Numbered from the stretch's first letter, positions 1 to 9,030 are shown. The stretch: DNA of 64,000 nucleotides from Thermincola carboxydiphila (GCA_016841045.1 JAENZX010000014.1:16372-80371), one strand, 5' to 3'. The notes: generated by a model from the sequence alone, not told the origin. Made by a program: numbers and translations.

Positions 1-1
1 A

Positions 2-1204
2 CCTTCCACGGGTTTTATCACAACAGATATGTCGGAAATCATAGGTAACTGGCTTGCTTTACCAGGTCATCTATTTTTGGGACTGATACAGATGATTGTC
101 GTTCCCCTTGTTTTTGCATCAGTAATCAGGGGCTTGGCCGCCGGTGAGGATATGGAACAACTTCGTAAACTGGGCTCCCGTTTGGTGATATATTTTATCT
201 TTACTACCGTTATAGCGATAACTATAGGAATCGTTATCGCTTTAGTAATCCAGCCGGGACAATTTATTGATCAATCCCTGTTTAATTCATCTGTCCAGTC
301 GACTCCAGTCCCCGCCTTGAGCGAATCAGGGGAACCTGTTAACATTAATCACCTGCCAGAACTCATTACAAACATTCTGCCTGAGAACCCTCTTAGTTCG
401 ATGGTCAAGGAAGAAATGCTGCAGGTTGTTTTGTTTGCCGTTGTTTTGGGGATGGCTCTTGTAGCCATGCCTTCGGGCCAGTCAAAGCCCCTGCTGGACC
501 TCATGGGTTCTATTCAGGAAGTATGTATGACCGTGGTTCGCTGGGCTATGCTTCTGGCTCCTGTCGCAGTATTTGGTCTGCTGGCTCAGATTGCTATGAA
601 AGTCGGTTTAGATGCATTGTTTGGCATGGCAGTTTATGTAGGGACGGTTTTTCTTGGTTTAGTAATACTATTAATTTTTTACCTTATGATAGTGGTTTTC
701 GTAGTCCGTAAATCACCCTGGTGGTTTCTACAGCAAGTATGGAATGTACAGTTACTGGCTTTTTCGACGTCAAGTTCCGCTGCCGTTATGCCCCTTTCAA
801 TTAAAACAGCAGAAGAAAATCTAAAGGTAAGGCCTTCTATATCTCAGTTCCTTATACCGCTTGGTGCGACTATCAACATGGATGGCACTGCTCTGTATCA
901 GGGTGTAGCCACTGTATTTTTGGCCCAGGTATTTGGTGTGCAGCTGACAGCTGCTTCGTTACTGCTGGTTATTGTAACTGCTGTTGGTGCTTCAATTGGT
1001 TCACCGGCAACTCCGGGTGTGGGAATCGTAATACTTTCTATGGTATTGAGCAGTGTCGGAATTCCGTCAGGCGGCATAGCACTGATTATTGGTGTGGACA
1101 GGATTCTGGACATGAGCCGGACTGCAATTAATGTTACCGGTGATCTTACAGCTACCATGGTCTTGGACAATTTGGTCGGCGGCAAAAAGCCGGTCGAAAA
1201 TTAA
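2..1204 (+). CDS. Dicarboxylate/amino acid:cation symporter (DAACS family), 5' end outside window
   Basis: A membrane symporter that imports glutamate/aspartate or C4-dicarboxylates with Na+ or H+. The frame is already open at the first bases and has no stop before the ATG at 29, so the true start probably lies upstream. The visible protein (about 400 residues) has multiple hydrophobic helices, the family's serine-rich hairpin FSTSSSAAVMPLS (DNA about 760-800) and the substrate/cation motif NMDGTALYQG (about 876-905), then a GSPATPGVG re-entrant loop. GltP/GltT/DctA proteins usually have 400-430 residues, so only a short N-terminal piece is missing. The substrate cannot be decided from the sequence. 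The gene ends at a perfect hairpin shared with the convergent helicase gene. Confidence 0.93.
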   Translation, partial: PSTGFITTDMSEIIGNWLALPGHLFLGLIQMIVVPLVFASVIRGLAAGEDMEQLRKLGSRLVIYFIFTTVIAITIGIVIALVIQPGQFIDQSLFNSSVQSTPVPALSESGEPVNINHLPELITNILPENPLSSMVKEEMLQVVLFAVVLGMALVAMPSGQSKPLLDLMGSIQEVCMTVVRWAMLLAPVAVFGLLAQIAMKVGLDALFGMAVYVGTVFLGLVILLIFYLMIVVFVVRKSPWWFLQQVWNVQLLAFSTSSSAAVMPLSIKTAEENLKVRPSISQFLIPLGATINMDGTALYQGVATVFLAQVFGVQLTAASLLLVIVTAVGASIGSPATPGVGIVILSMVLSSVGIPSGGIALIIGVDRILDMSRTAINVTGDLTATMVLDNLVGGKKPVEN

Positions 1205-1235
1205 TTATTACAGCTTTTTTGGAGATATGAAAAGG

Positions 1236-1276
1236 ATAAGCAGGATTCTAATTGACTCTGAATCCTGCTTATAATT
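1236..1276. terminator. Bidirectional hairpin terminator between convergent genes
   Basis: A perfect 13-bp inverted repeat (arms 1236-1248 and 1260-1272, 11-nt loop) is followed on the + strand by ATAATTTTG. It lies between the symporter stop and the convergent helicase stop. The right arm contains the helicase stop codon, so it probably terminates both genes. The T-tracts on both sides are weak. Confidence 0.7.
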
Positions 1277-2630
1277 TTGCCATTATTTCATATAGTTCTT
1301 CTTCATTGTCAGTAAGGATATTTTCCAAATCGCCTATGCACTCTTTGAACAGACTTATTTTTTCTCCTAACACGGAGAAGATTTTCTCTTCAATGGTGTC
1401 TTTCATTACAAAATTATAGATATATACATCATTTGATTGTTGGCCTATCCGGTCAATTCGACCGATTCTTTGTTCCACCTTCATGGGGTTCCACGGAAGA
1501 TCAAAGTTTACGATTACATCACAGTACTGAAAGTTAAGCCCCTGAGAACCTGAGTCAGTACAAATCATAACAGGAACATCACGTTTTTCAAAGAGGTCTT
1601 TTATCCATTCTTTCTGATTTCTACGAAGCATGCCGTTAAAAACTAAAAATTTGACGTTTTGTTCATGAAGGTATCTTGCTATATAGAATTGAGTTTGGAT
1701 ATATTCAGTGAAAATGAGTATTTTACCATTATGATTCTTGAGAATTGAGTCTAAATATTTGATTTTTGGCGATAGTTCGCATTCTTCCAGCATTGGAAGA
1801 AGCTCATTTTCTCCTTTCTTCTGCAGAGTGTCATATAATGCAGACAGGCTGCTGCAGAATTCTTTGCAGAGAGTAAATGCCAGGAAGGTTCCGGGATAAT
1901 CTTTGATTTTCCTGTAAATCTCCCTTTCAAGGTCAGACATTTCTACCTCAACAAGCTTTATGTTCCTGTCAATGTTTTTAACCCCAAGCTCTTTGGTCAT
2001 ATTCCTGATCATTACATCATGAAGCTTATCCCTTAAATCACTGATTGCAGCCTTAGGATTTAGCTGGTGTTGACTAAGGAAATTATCATAATCTGAATAC
2101 ACATCAGGTTTTAAGAGGGATATCAGGTTAAATACTTCCTCAACTTTGTTTTGGAGCGGTGTGGCAGTTAAAAGAATCAGCCCGTTTGTTTTTATTTGGG
2201 AAACAAAAACCCAGTTTTCTGTTTTTCGGTTTTTCAGTTTGTGAGCCTCATCAATTACTACCAAATCATAAGCCCCGTCTAAAATCATAGCACGGTGTTC
2301 ATCTCTTTTTGCTTTATCGATGGACCCGATGACAAGCTGTCCAGGCCAGGCGTAGGGGCCTTTTCTGCTGACCCAGAAATTGATACCAAACTTCTCATGA
2401 AGTTCTGACCACCATTGCTGGACAAGGGAAGCCGGAGTTAATACCAAGATTCGGGCCTGGGGATTGACAGATAAAAGCTCTTTGATAACTAATCCCGCTT
2501 CAATGGTCTTACCCAAACCAACTTCATCGGCTATAAGCGCCCGGCATTCCATTTCCTGAATGATTTTTTTTGCTGTATTAACTTGGTAATCGTGAGGAGT
2601 AAACGGCAATTCCGGAAGGCAGGCTAACAA
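1269..2630 (-). CDS. Compact SNF2-family DEAD/DEAH-box helicase/ATPase
   Basis: A superfamily 2 ATPase of the SNF2/RapA type that translocates on DNA or remodels nucleoprotein complexes. Counting from the longest frame, motif I DEVGLGKT is near residues 38-45, motif II DEAH at 130-133, motif III LTATPLQN near 158-165, and motif VI QRIGRIDRIGQ at 390-400. It lacks the N-terminal and C-terminal extensions of RapA (about 960 residues), so only the two RecA lobes remain. The longest frame begins at a GTG at 2639 that overlaps the Shine-Dalgarno AAGGAGG. The TTG at 2630 sits 8 nt behind that site and is preferred (453 residues). It stands alone, with no methylase, nuclease or defence partner. A hairpin covers its ribosome binding site. 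Confidence 0.88.
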   Translation of the reverse strand: MLACLPELPFTPHDYQVNTAKKIIQEMECRALIADEVGLGKTIEAGLVIKELLSVNPQARILVLTPASLVQQWWSELHEKFGINFWVSRKGPYAWPGQLVIGSIDKAKRDEHRAMILDGAYDLVVIDEAHKLKNRKTENWVFVSQIKTNGLILLTATPLQNKVEEVFNLISLLKPDVYSDYDNFLSQHQLNPKAAISDLRDKLHDVMIRNMTKELGVKNIDRNIKLVEVEMSDLEREIYRKIKDYPGTFLAFTLCKEFCSSLSALYDTLQKKGENELLPMLEECELSPKIKYLDSILKNHNGKILIFTEYIQTQFYIARYLHEQNVKFLVFNGMLRRNQKEWIKDLFEKRDVPVMICTDSGSQGLNFQYCDVIVNFDLPWNPMKVEQRIGRIDRIGQQSNDVYIYNFVMKDTIEEKIFSVLGEKISLFKECIGDLENILTDNEEELYEIMAKL

Positions 2631-2638
2631 AGAAAGCA

Positions 2639-2691
2639 CCTCCTTATTGTCCGGTATTAGTATGCCTTATTCTTTCACGGACAATAGGAGG
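2639..2691. repeat. Inverted repeat containing the helicase ribosome binding site
   Basis: The left arm 2639-2653 (CCTCCTTATTGTCCG) and right arm 2678-2691 (CGGACAATAGGAGG) are complementary apart from one bulged base, with a 24-nt loop. On the minus strand the arm at 2639-2653 carries the AAGGAGG of the helicase gene, so pairing in the leader RNA would hide the ribosome binding site. It could instead be an operator. Confidence 0.7.
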
Positions 2692-2793
2692 TAAGTTGTG
2701 GCTTGTTTGTACAAAAAATCCGCTGCTAAGTAAAATTAACTATTTTTATTGTTATTTAAAAGGGTTTTTTACGGTGTTTTTTGAAATAACTAA

Positions 2794-2844
2794 AATGGCT
2801 ATACTAAGTTAATGGCTATACTGAATAAATGGCTATACTGAATA
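2794..2844. repeat. Three tandem 17-bp repeats upstream of the radical SAM gene
   Basis: Copies lie at 2794-2810, 2811-2827 and 2828-2844. All begin AATGGCTATACT; the second and third are identical over 17 bp and the first differs only near its end. They lie 30 bp before the GTG of the next gene. They may be a regulatory direct repeat or simple slippage. Confidence 0.85.
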
Positions 2845-2873
2845 AGTTGATCAATTAGTGCCGGGGTGAAACA

Positions 2874-3833
2874 GTGAAAGAACAACGTCCCAGATATAAA
2901 GAGTATTCGACTTTCCTTAAAGAAAAATACGGCGAAAAAGTTTATAAACTTCCTGTCAACCTGCCCGGAAGTTGTCCGAACCGTGACGGAACCGTTGCCA
3001 CGGGAGGTTGTATATTTTGTGATGAGGAAGGAGCCGGTTTTGAGTGTCTTCCCAGTACTATGGATGTGGCAGGACAGATTAAAACCAATAAGGAATTTTT
3101 TATCAGAAGATTTAACGGCAGAAAATTTTTTGCTTACTTTCAAGCATTTACAAATACATATCGTGATATATCCTTCTTTGAAGAAGCAGTTAAGGAAGCA
3201 GTCTCTGACCCTGATATTATAGGAGTTTCAATCTCCACCAGACCTGACTGTATAAATGAAAAATATCTTGATGTGCTGCAGAAGGTCAAATCAGAAAAAG
3301 GTGTTGATATAACTGTCGAGCTTGGACTCCAGACAGTGAATTATCATACCCTGAAAAAAATAAACCGGGGACATACTCTGGCTGAGTTTATTGATGCTGC
3401 CCTAAGAATCAAAAAGCGTGGTCTGGAACTTGTAGCACATCTTATTTTAAACCTGCCGTGGGACAATGAAGATGACGTCGTTGAGTGTTCTAAGATATGT
3501 TCGGCACTGGGTGTGGATTATGTTAAACTCCACTCCCTTTATGTGGTTAAAGGGACAGCACTGGGCGACATGTACGAGCGTGGCGAATTTGAGCTTATCT
3601 CCCTTGATGAGTACGTGGATAGGGTGGTAATGTTTCTCGAATACCTTGACCCTTCTATAGTTATTCAGCGGCTGGTTGGAAAAGGACCACAGGGAAACCT
3701 GCACTTCTGTAACTGGAGCACCAGTTGGTGGAAGATAAAGCGAAGAATTGTGGAGGTACTAGAAGAGCGGGATGCGTGGCAGGGGACAAGGTGTGATTAT
3801 TTAAATGGAAAAGCAGTAATGAAGTTTATCTAA
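2874..3833 (+). CDS. Radical SAM protein, YhcC/TIGR01212 type
   Basis: A member of the TIGR01212/YhcC radical SAM group, whose reaction is not established. The cluster-binding cysteines C34, C46 and C49 lie in CPNRDGTVATGGCIFC, the widened spacing typical of this group rather than plain CX3CX2C. Further family features are the FAYFQAFTNTY segment, ISTRPD and the ELGLQT strand. At 319 residues it matches the usual length of about 300-320. The GTG start at 2874 follows GGGGTG. The gene is monocistronic, with tandem 17-bp repeats in front and a strong terminator behind. Confidence 0.9.
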   Translation: MKEQRPRYKEYSTFLKEKYGEKVYKLPVNLPGSCPNRDGTVATGGCIFCDEEGAGFECLPSTMDVAGQIKTNKEFFIRRFNGRKFFAYFQAFTNTYRDISFFEEAVKEAVSDPDIIGVSISTRPDCINEKYLDVLQKVKSEKGVDITVELGLQTVNYHTLKKINRGHTLAEFIDAALRIKKRGLELVAHLILNLPWDNEDDVVECSKICSALGVDYVKLHSLYVVKGTALGDMYERGEFELISLDEYVDRVVMFLEYLDPSIVIQRLVGKGPQGNLHFCNWSTSWWKIKRRIVEVLEERDAWQGTRCDYLNGKAVMKFI

Positions 3834-3840
3834 TATAAAA

Positions 3841-3876
3841 AACACCAGTGTTGATGAACACTGGTGTTATTTTTAT
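3841..3876. terminator. Bidirectional rho-independent terminator
   Basis: A perfect 12-bp stem (3841-3852 with 3857-3868, loop GATG) is followed by ATTTTTAT on the + strand. It is preceded by an A-rich stretch that gives a U-rich tail on the minus strand. It sits between the convergent radical SAM gene and the next minus-strand gene. Confidence 0.88.
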
Positions 3877-3877
3877 A

Positions 3878-4780
3878 TTAAGTGATTTCTTTTTCAAAAT
3901 GTTTTCCGTTTTCGTATTCAACTTTTAGAAACACCTTAGTAAAAGATTGGCCGCTATAATTCCATTCTGTACGGAACATCTGTACACTATCATCTGGCTT
4001 AGCATCTTCTAATGTCAGCTGCTTTTTAATCAATTGCTTTTTGCCATTGTATGCTACTAAAAAAGCCCGGGCCAATTTAGCCTGTTTGGGGTTTGAATTG
4101 CCTTGTGTCAGGAAAAGCAAATACGTCTCTCTTTCACGGTCAATCTGAACTTCTGTGGATAGAGGGGCATATATGCCTTCTGAAATTTGCGACAGTTCCA
4201 GAACCATAATTTCACTATTCTTGAGGCGTGTTCCGTCCTTGACTGTTATGTAATATTCCATTATATTTGGCCGCTCGGCCTTAATCGCTTCGGATGCAAT
4301 ACTGGCCTTTCTATCACCATTTTTACCATTGAAGTACGTAATTCCAATTTTCCATTTTGGCTCCGTATCAAGTTTTTCTGTAAGCTTGACTTCGAATCTC
4401 CCGTCTCCCATAGATGAAGCCGATTGGGAAACGAATTGTGTGTCACCCTGTTTGCGGTAGTGAAAATTAACCGGAGCGCCCTCGCGATAGTCTTTAATAA
4501 CCCAGGATAGTCTTACCTCGGCATTACCATCCACTTGCTTAACATCGATAATAGTGACAGGGGTAATCCAGCGCTGTTCGGTTTCTATTGTGTTCACTGC
4601 AAGGCTTATTCGGTCAGCATTATGCTGTGTTAGTGACGAGATTCTCTGCCATTCACTGTTAAGCATGTTAAAACGATTGTTCATTTCATCTGTCAGGCTG
4701 CCTACCCTTGAGAAAAGGGCTATGTTCAGAATGAGACTTAACACCAGCAGTACAAATCCTATCCGAATTAGACGTTCCAA
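3878..4780 (-). CDS. Membrane-anchored extracytoplasmic protein of unknown function
   Basis: Not recognised. Residues 5-25 (IGFVLLVLSLILNIALF) form a single uncleaved membrane anchor or signal anchor. A short coiled-coil-like segment rich in N, R and E follows (about 30-70). The remaining roughly 230 residues alternate polar and hydrophobic residues as in beta-sandwich modules (RLSWVIKDY, WKIGITYFNGKNG, YYITVKDGTRL), which suggests Ig-like extracellular domains. The start is TTG at 4780 with GGGAGG 8 nt upstream. It is transcribed away from the Tad cluster across a 210-bp spacer, so a link with the pilus is only positional. Confidence 0.7.
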   Translation of the reverse strand: MERLIRIGFVLLVLSLILNIALFSRVGSLTDEMNNRFNMLNSEWQRISSLTQHNADRISLAVNTIETEQRWITPVTIIDVKQVDGNAEVRLSWVIKDYREGAPVNFHYRKQGDTQFVSQSASSMGDGRFEVKLTEKLDTEPKWKIGITYFNGKNGDRKASIASEAIKAERPNIMEYYITVKDGTRLKNSEIMVLELSQISEGIYAPLSTEVQIDRERETYLLFLTQGNSNPKQAKLARAFLVAYNGKKQLIKKQLTLEDAKPDDSVQMFRTEWNYSGQSFTKVFLKVEYENGKHFEKEIT

Positions 4781-4990
4781 ATATTCTTCCTCCCTATTAT
4801 AGTATTTATAAACATTTTATCAAAGATGAACAATTTTGGGTACCCTGGTGTTAGTCCGAAGATATAAACAGAACGGAATCCTGATTTTTTTAAAAATTTT
4901 TTTCCAAAAAGAGGAAAAACAATATACATGTCAAATAAAATCCATAAAAGTAATAAAATGGATAAAATTTTCGATTGATGGTGATAACTG
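4781..4990. other. Divergent intergenic spacer before the Tad cluster
   Basis: This AT-rich 210-bp spacer must hold the promoters of the leftward unknown gene and the rightward Tad operon. A small inverted repeat, TCCAT/ATGGA, lies about 35-55 bp before the tadZ start. I could not assign convincing -35/-10 pairs. No reading frame of note is present. Confidence 0.4.
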
Positions 4991-6109
4991 ATGCAGAGAA
5001 TGAAAATAATTTTGGCGGATCCGGACAATGTTTATGTGGACAGGGTTGCTGATTATATTAATACCGAGTATTCTTCACGGGTGAAGCTTGTTGTCTGCAC
5101 ACGGCTTAATCTTTTAGAGCATTATCTGGATAACTCATTTGATGAATTTGATTTTTTGCTTGTCCATCCTGATTTTTATACACCTGGCAGCCCGCTATAT
5201 AAAAATATTAAATTTATTATACAGTTGACAGATGATTTAAATTGTACCTGTCCGGAGAAAAGCGGTAATTATTTATATAAGTACCAACCCGGCGATAAAA
5301 TGGTAAATGAGTTATTAAGATTTTATTCAGAAAAGACGGAGAGGCTTCCCGGCAGCTCAGGAGGTATTAGAAATACAAAAATAATATCGGTTTTTTCACC
5401 TGCCGGCGGGGTGGGAAAAACTTCGATTGCCTTAGCTCTGGCTGCTAGTCTTAGCAAGAGACAGATGGAAGTTCTTTTTCTCGGTATGGAGTCTTTTAAT
5501 TCTGTGCCTTCTATTTTGGAGCTTAATGGACGCGATGGTTTTACAAAAGTACTTCTGACCCTGCATGAAAACCCGCAGTTGATTTCAGTCAGGGTTGAGA
5601 TGAATAAAACTAAAGAGAATAACTTTAGTTTTCATATATTAGAGCCTCCGGAGTGCTTTTTGGAGCTTACAGAACTGGAAGAGGAACAATTTGAACTTTT
5701 ATTAGCTAAAATAAAACAAGCCTGCAAATACGATGTTGTGGTCATTGATACAGATTCGTCCTTTGGTAATAATCTAATTACACTCCTTGATAACAGTGAC
5801 AAAGCAGTAATGGTTGGCACTTTTGAAGAACCATGCAGATATAAAATTGAAGCATTTACGAATCAGCTTAGAATGCTTGAGGCTGAGGAAACTAAAAGTA
5901 TCTTAAACAAAACTGTTTTGCTGATCAATAAGGTGGAGGGAAATGCAAGTCTTGATATTCCTGGGCCAGAATTGGCCAATTCCTGTAAGGTTCCATATGT
6001 TGCTAACCTTTGGACCTCAGGGAGCCGGAGTAAACTCAAATTTGACCCAAATCAGGAACTGGCAGATAATCTAAAAAAATTAACCCAAATATTGGGATGT
6101 GGTGACTAA
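4991..6109 (+). CDS. tadZ: TadZ/CpaE-like pilus assembly ATPase
   Basis: The probable polar-localising or assembly factor of the Tad pilus. Residues 1-115 form a receiver-like fold (MKIILADPDNVYVDRVADY), degenerate as in other TadZ proteins. Residues 130-372 are a ParA/MinD-type ATPase with the deviant Walker A motif AGGVGKTS at 138-145 and a Walker B-like VVVIDTDSS. It is the first gene of the pilus operon, followed after 34 bp by the TadA ATPase, which is the usual Tad order. The start ATG follows GGTGATAACTG; a second ATG three codons in is also possible. The family is clear, but its localisation role is inferred from homologues. Confidence 0.87.
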   Translation: MQRMKIILADPDNVYVDRVADYINTEYSSRVKLVVCTRLNLLEHYLDNSFDEFDFLLVHPDFYTPGSPLYKNIKFIIQLTDDLNCTCPEKSGNYLYKYQPGDKMVNELLRFYSEKTERLPGSSGGIRNTKIISVFSPAGGVGKTSIALALAASLSKRQMEVLFLGMESFNSVPSILELNGRDGFTKVLLTLHENPQLISVRVEMNKTKENNFSFHILEPPECFLELTELEEEQFELLLAKIKQACKYDVVVIDTDSSFGNNLITLLDNSDKAVMVGTFEEPCRYKIEAFTNQLRMLEAEETKSILNKTVLLINKVEGNASLDIPGPELANSCKVPYVANLWTSGSRSKLKFDPNQELADNLKKLTQILGCGD

Positions 6110-6143
6110 CTGGAATAAGAATCATGTTAATGGGAGAAATAAC

Positions 6144-7379
6144 ATGGATTACGATGCTATTGAAAATATAGTCAAAGCGGTACGGGATGAGGCCGGTGCT
6201 CAGTTAAATCTTGGAAAGGATCCGGATGATGAAGAGATAAAAGAACTTATTACGCGGATAGTTATTGAAAAAGGGAAGCAATACTTTCTCAGCCTTGCAG
6301 TTAAAAAACATATAATTACTAAAGCTTTTAACTCTATGAGGAGGCTTGATGTTTTACAGCCTCTCCTGGAAGACGAAACAGTAACGGAAATTATGGTAAA
6401 TGCCCCTGATGAAATATTTATTGAGAGGGACGGTAAGACTTCAAAACTTGATATAAAATTTGAGAGCAGTGACAGGCTGTTGAATGTTATTCAGTCAGTC
6501 GTATCAAAAGTAAACCGAGTAGTCAACGAAGCGGTACCTGTTGTTGACGCCAGGCTCCATGATGGTTCCAGAGTGAATGTGGTTCTCCCTCCTGTAGCTT
6601 TAAAAGGACCAACAATTACCATTAGAAAGTTCGCTAAGAGTACCCTTACCATGAATGATCTGATTAGATATGATTCATTAACTAAAGAAGCTGTAGATTT
6701 TTTAGATAAAGCAGTAAGGGCTAAATACAATATTTTTGTCTGCGGGGGGACGGGCTCAGGCAAAACCACATTTTTAAATGCCCTTTCCTTTTCCATTCCG
6801 GACAATGAGCGGGTCATTACAATAGAAGATTCTGCAGAATTACAGATAAAAAATATAAAGAATCTAGTCAGTTTAGAAACAAGAAACCCTAACACGGAGG
6901 GCAGAGGGGAAATAACGGTAAGAGATTTGATTAAAACTTCACTCCGGATGAGGCCGGACAGGATTATCGTAGGAGAAGTGCGCGGAGCTGAAGCCCTGGA
7001 CATGCTGCAGGCCATGAACACTGGGCACGACGGCTCTCTTTCTACGGGTCATGCCAATACTACAAGAGATATGTTAAGCAGAATCGAGACGATGGTTTTA
7101 AGTGCTGCTAATCTTCCCGTAGAAGTAATTCGTAAAAACATTAGCGCTGCTTTGGATTTGATTATTCATGTGGCCAGGTTAAGGGACGGGTCCAGAAAAG
7201 TCTTGGAGATATCGGAGATAACAGGTATCCAAAACGGCGAGATCGTCTTGAACACACTGTTTAAGTTTGAGGAGTGCGGCGACGATAACGGAAAAGTACT
7301 GGGGAAACTAAAGAAAACCGGCAACAAAATAATAAATATTCTGAAGTCAGGAATGGCCGGGATTAAATTTGAAAATTGA
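6144..7379 (+). CDS. tadA: TadA/CpaF-family secretion ATPase
   Basis: The hexameric ATPase that powers pilin extrusion. It has an N-terminal helical region, the family strand EIMVNAPDEIFIERDG, Walker A GGTGSGKT (about residues 201-208), the Asp box ITIEDSAELQI, Walker B LRMRPDRIIVGEVRG and the His box GHDGSLSTGHAN. The longest frame begins at GTG 6099 and would overlap tadZ. The ATG at 6144 has GGGAG at 6132-6136 and normal spacing, so it is preferred (411 residues). The gene ends inside the start region of tadB, consistent with one transcript. It is a single bifunctional-type TadA; no separate retraction ATPase is seen. Confidence 0.94.
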   Translation: MDYDAIENIVKAVRDEAGAQLNLGKDPDDEEIKELITRIVIEKGKQYFLSLAVKKHIITKAFNSMRRLDVLQPLLEDETVTEIMVNAPDEIFIERDGKTSKLDIKFESSDRLLNVIQSVVSKVNRVVNEAVPVVDARLHDGSRVNVVLPPVALKGPTITIRKFAKSTLTMNDLIRYDSLTKEAVDFLDKAVRAKYNIFVCGGTGSGKTTFLNALSFSIPDNERVITIEDSAELQIKNIKNLVSLETRNPNTEGRGEITVRDLIKTSLRMRPDRIIVGEVRGAEALDMLQAMNTGHDGSLSTGHANTTRDMLSRIETMVLSAANLPVEVIRKNISAALDLIIHVARLRDGSRKVLEISEITGIQNGEIVLNTLFKFEECGDDNGKVLGKLKKTGNKIINILKSGMAGIKFEN

Positions 7380-7393
7380 CAGAGGTGTCCTCT

Positions 7394-8140
7394 ATGGTGA
7401 CTGATTACCGCAGATATGAAATGAACTATTGGGAAAAGGGCTGGTATATTTTACTGGCAGCAGCTTTTTTATTTACGATAGGGATAATATTTTTCAGTAA
7501 TATCCTTATTGCCCTCATAATTTCTCTAGGTTCGTTATGGTATCCGCGATACAAAAGTTTGGAACTGACAAAAAAGCAGCAGCAAGAGCTTAACCTGCAG
7601 TTTCGGGATGCATTATATTCCGTCGCTTCGGCCTTAAACGTCGGTCTTTCGCTGGAGAATGCTTTTAGAGCAGCATATAAAGACCTGCAGATAATATATA
7701 ACGATGAAAATACCTATATCCTAAAAGAACTTATGTTGATAACCCGGAGGCTAGAAATTAATGAGCCCATTGAAGCATGTCTGACAGAGTTGGCCGTACG
7801 GTCAGGACTGGATGATATCTACAGCTTTGTGGATACCGTTATAATATGTAAACACTGCGGAGGTAATTTAGTTGAAGTAGCGAAAAACAGCTCGAACATT
7901 ATAAGGGATAAGATAGACATTTGTAATGAGATTGAAGTATCTCTGGCAAGACAAAAGTACGAACAAAAAATATTAAATGCCATGCCGATAGTCTTCATTG
8001 GGTTAATGAAATTTGGCGGAGGAGGCTACATGGATCCTCTCTATACTTCATATAAGGGGTATCTGTTAATGGCAGCAGCCCTCACAATTCTTGCTGTTTC
8101 CTATATAATCTCCAGAAAAATATTTGACTTTAAGGTGTGA
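7394..8140 (+). CDS. tadB: TadB-like inner-membrane platform protein
   Basis: A type II secretion F-domain membrane protein that forms the pilus assembly platform with TadC. Two hydrophobic segments follow a short N-terminus, then the cytoplasmic helical T2SSF domain (FRDALYSVASALNVGLSL) and two C-terminal membrane segments. The TTG at 7376 overlaps the tadA stop and lacks a ribosome binding site. The ATG at 7394 has GAGGTG 6 nt upstream and is chosen (248 residues). The protein is shorter than Gram-negative TadB (about 320 residues), as is common in Firmicutes. Confidence 0.86.
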   Translation: MVTDYRRYEMNYWEKGWYILLAAAFLFTIGIIFFSNILIALIISLGSLWYPRYKSLELTKKQQQELNLQFRDALYSVASALNVGLSLENAFRAAYKDLQIIYNDENTYILKELMLITRRLEINEPIEACLTELAVRSGLDDIYSFVDTVIICKHCGGNLVEVAKNSSNIIRDKIDICNEIEVSLARQKYEQKILNAMPIVFIGLMKFGGGGYMDPLYTSYKGYLLMAAALTILAVSYIISRKIFDFKV

Positions 8141-8145
8141 AACTG

Positions 8146-9030
8146 ATGACAGTCATATTTGCAGTCTTTAAACCAATATTAGTTCTGTTATTTACAGCAT
8201 TTTTAACAATAATCAGTTTTGTTGGGTGGAAAAAGGCAGAGTATTTAATGTCAGCTGTCCGGATATATGATTTCAAACTTTCTTTTCTGATGCCCGCCGG
8301 TCTTTTATTAACCGCCAAATTGGTGCTAAGATTTTACAATCCCAATACTAATCCCAGGCTTAGAAACTTAATTTCCAAGCTTTACGGCGCTTCATCGATG
8401 GATGATTTTCTGATGGTACATACGATACAGAAGACTGTTCTGGTGACAGCATTACTTTTTTTTGCTGCAGCATTGTCACTAGCCATAGAGGTAGATTATG
8501 TCTTTATAATTTTTGTCCTGACTCTCGCTATCCTGTCACTAATATGGGCTGACAGAAATCTTGATTTCAAACTTAAACTTAGAAACCAAAAAATACTTAT
8601 TGAGCTTCCGGAGTTCATAAATAAAGTTGCGTTACTGGTTAATGCCGGTCTTACGTTTAATGCAGCAGTTAATAAGATTGTCACTGAAAAGGCTGATTCT
8701 GAGCCGCTATATAAGGAGTTAAACTTTGTCGTAAGGGAAATTAAAAACGGGAGTGGCATAAACAAGGCATACGAGGATTTTGCATTGAGGTGCAGAATTC
8801 CGGAAGTCACCAGATTTGTAGCAGCTGTTGTACAGAATATAAACAGGGGCAGCAGTGACTTTGTTTTGGCGCTTAAATTGATAGCCCAGGAGACATGGGA
8901 GAAGCGAAAAGATGTTGCAAAGACACAAGGGGAAGAAGCCTCTTCCAAGCTTGTATTTCCAATGGTGATGATATTTATTGCTGTTGCAATAATTGTTTTA
9001 GCCCCTGCTGTGATGACAATGAGTATGTAA
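8146..9030 (+). CDS. tadC: TadC-like inner-membrane platform protein
   Basis: The second T2SSF-domain platform protein. Membrane segments lie near residues 8-28, 45-65 and 95-140 and at the C-terminus (VMIFIAVAIIVLAPAVM). The central cytoplasmic helices carry the TadC-type signature LPEFINKVALLVNAGLTFNAAVNKI and QNINRGSSDFVLALK. A GTG at 8137 overlaps the tadB stop as GTGA, but AAGGTG gives good spacing (8 nt) to the ATG at 8146, which is preferred (294 residues). It is followed after 13 bp by the pilin gene. Confidence 0.87.
   Translation: MTVIFAVFKPILVLLFTAFLTIISFVGWKKAEYLMSAVRIYDFKLSFLMPAGLLLTAKLVLRFYNPNTNPRLRNLISKLYGASSMDDFLMVHTIQKTVLVTALLFFAAALSLAIEVDYVFIIFVLTLAILSLIWADRNLDFKLKLRNQKILIELPEFINKVALLVNAGLTFNAAVNKIVTEKADSEPLYKELNFVVREIKNGSGINKAYEDFALRCRIPEVTRFVAAVVQNINRGSSDFVLALKLIAQETWEKRKDVAKTQGEEASSKLVFPMVMIFIAVAIIVLAPAVMTMSM

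Noticed and set aside
2794..2844. Tandem repeats considered as a CRISPR remnant
   Set aside because: The units are contiguous without spacers, only 17 bp long, and no cas gene is nearby.
1269..3833. SNF2 helicase and radical SAM gene considered as a defence module (DISARM-like or viperin-like)
   Set aside because: The two genes are divergent, the radical SAM protein has the YhcC cysteine pattern rather than a viperin one, and no methylase, nuclease or phospholipase partner is present.
6491..7021. 176-codon minus-strand open frame
   Set aside because: It lies wholly inside tadA, has no ribosome binding site and its product is a low-complexity mirror of the TadA sequence.
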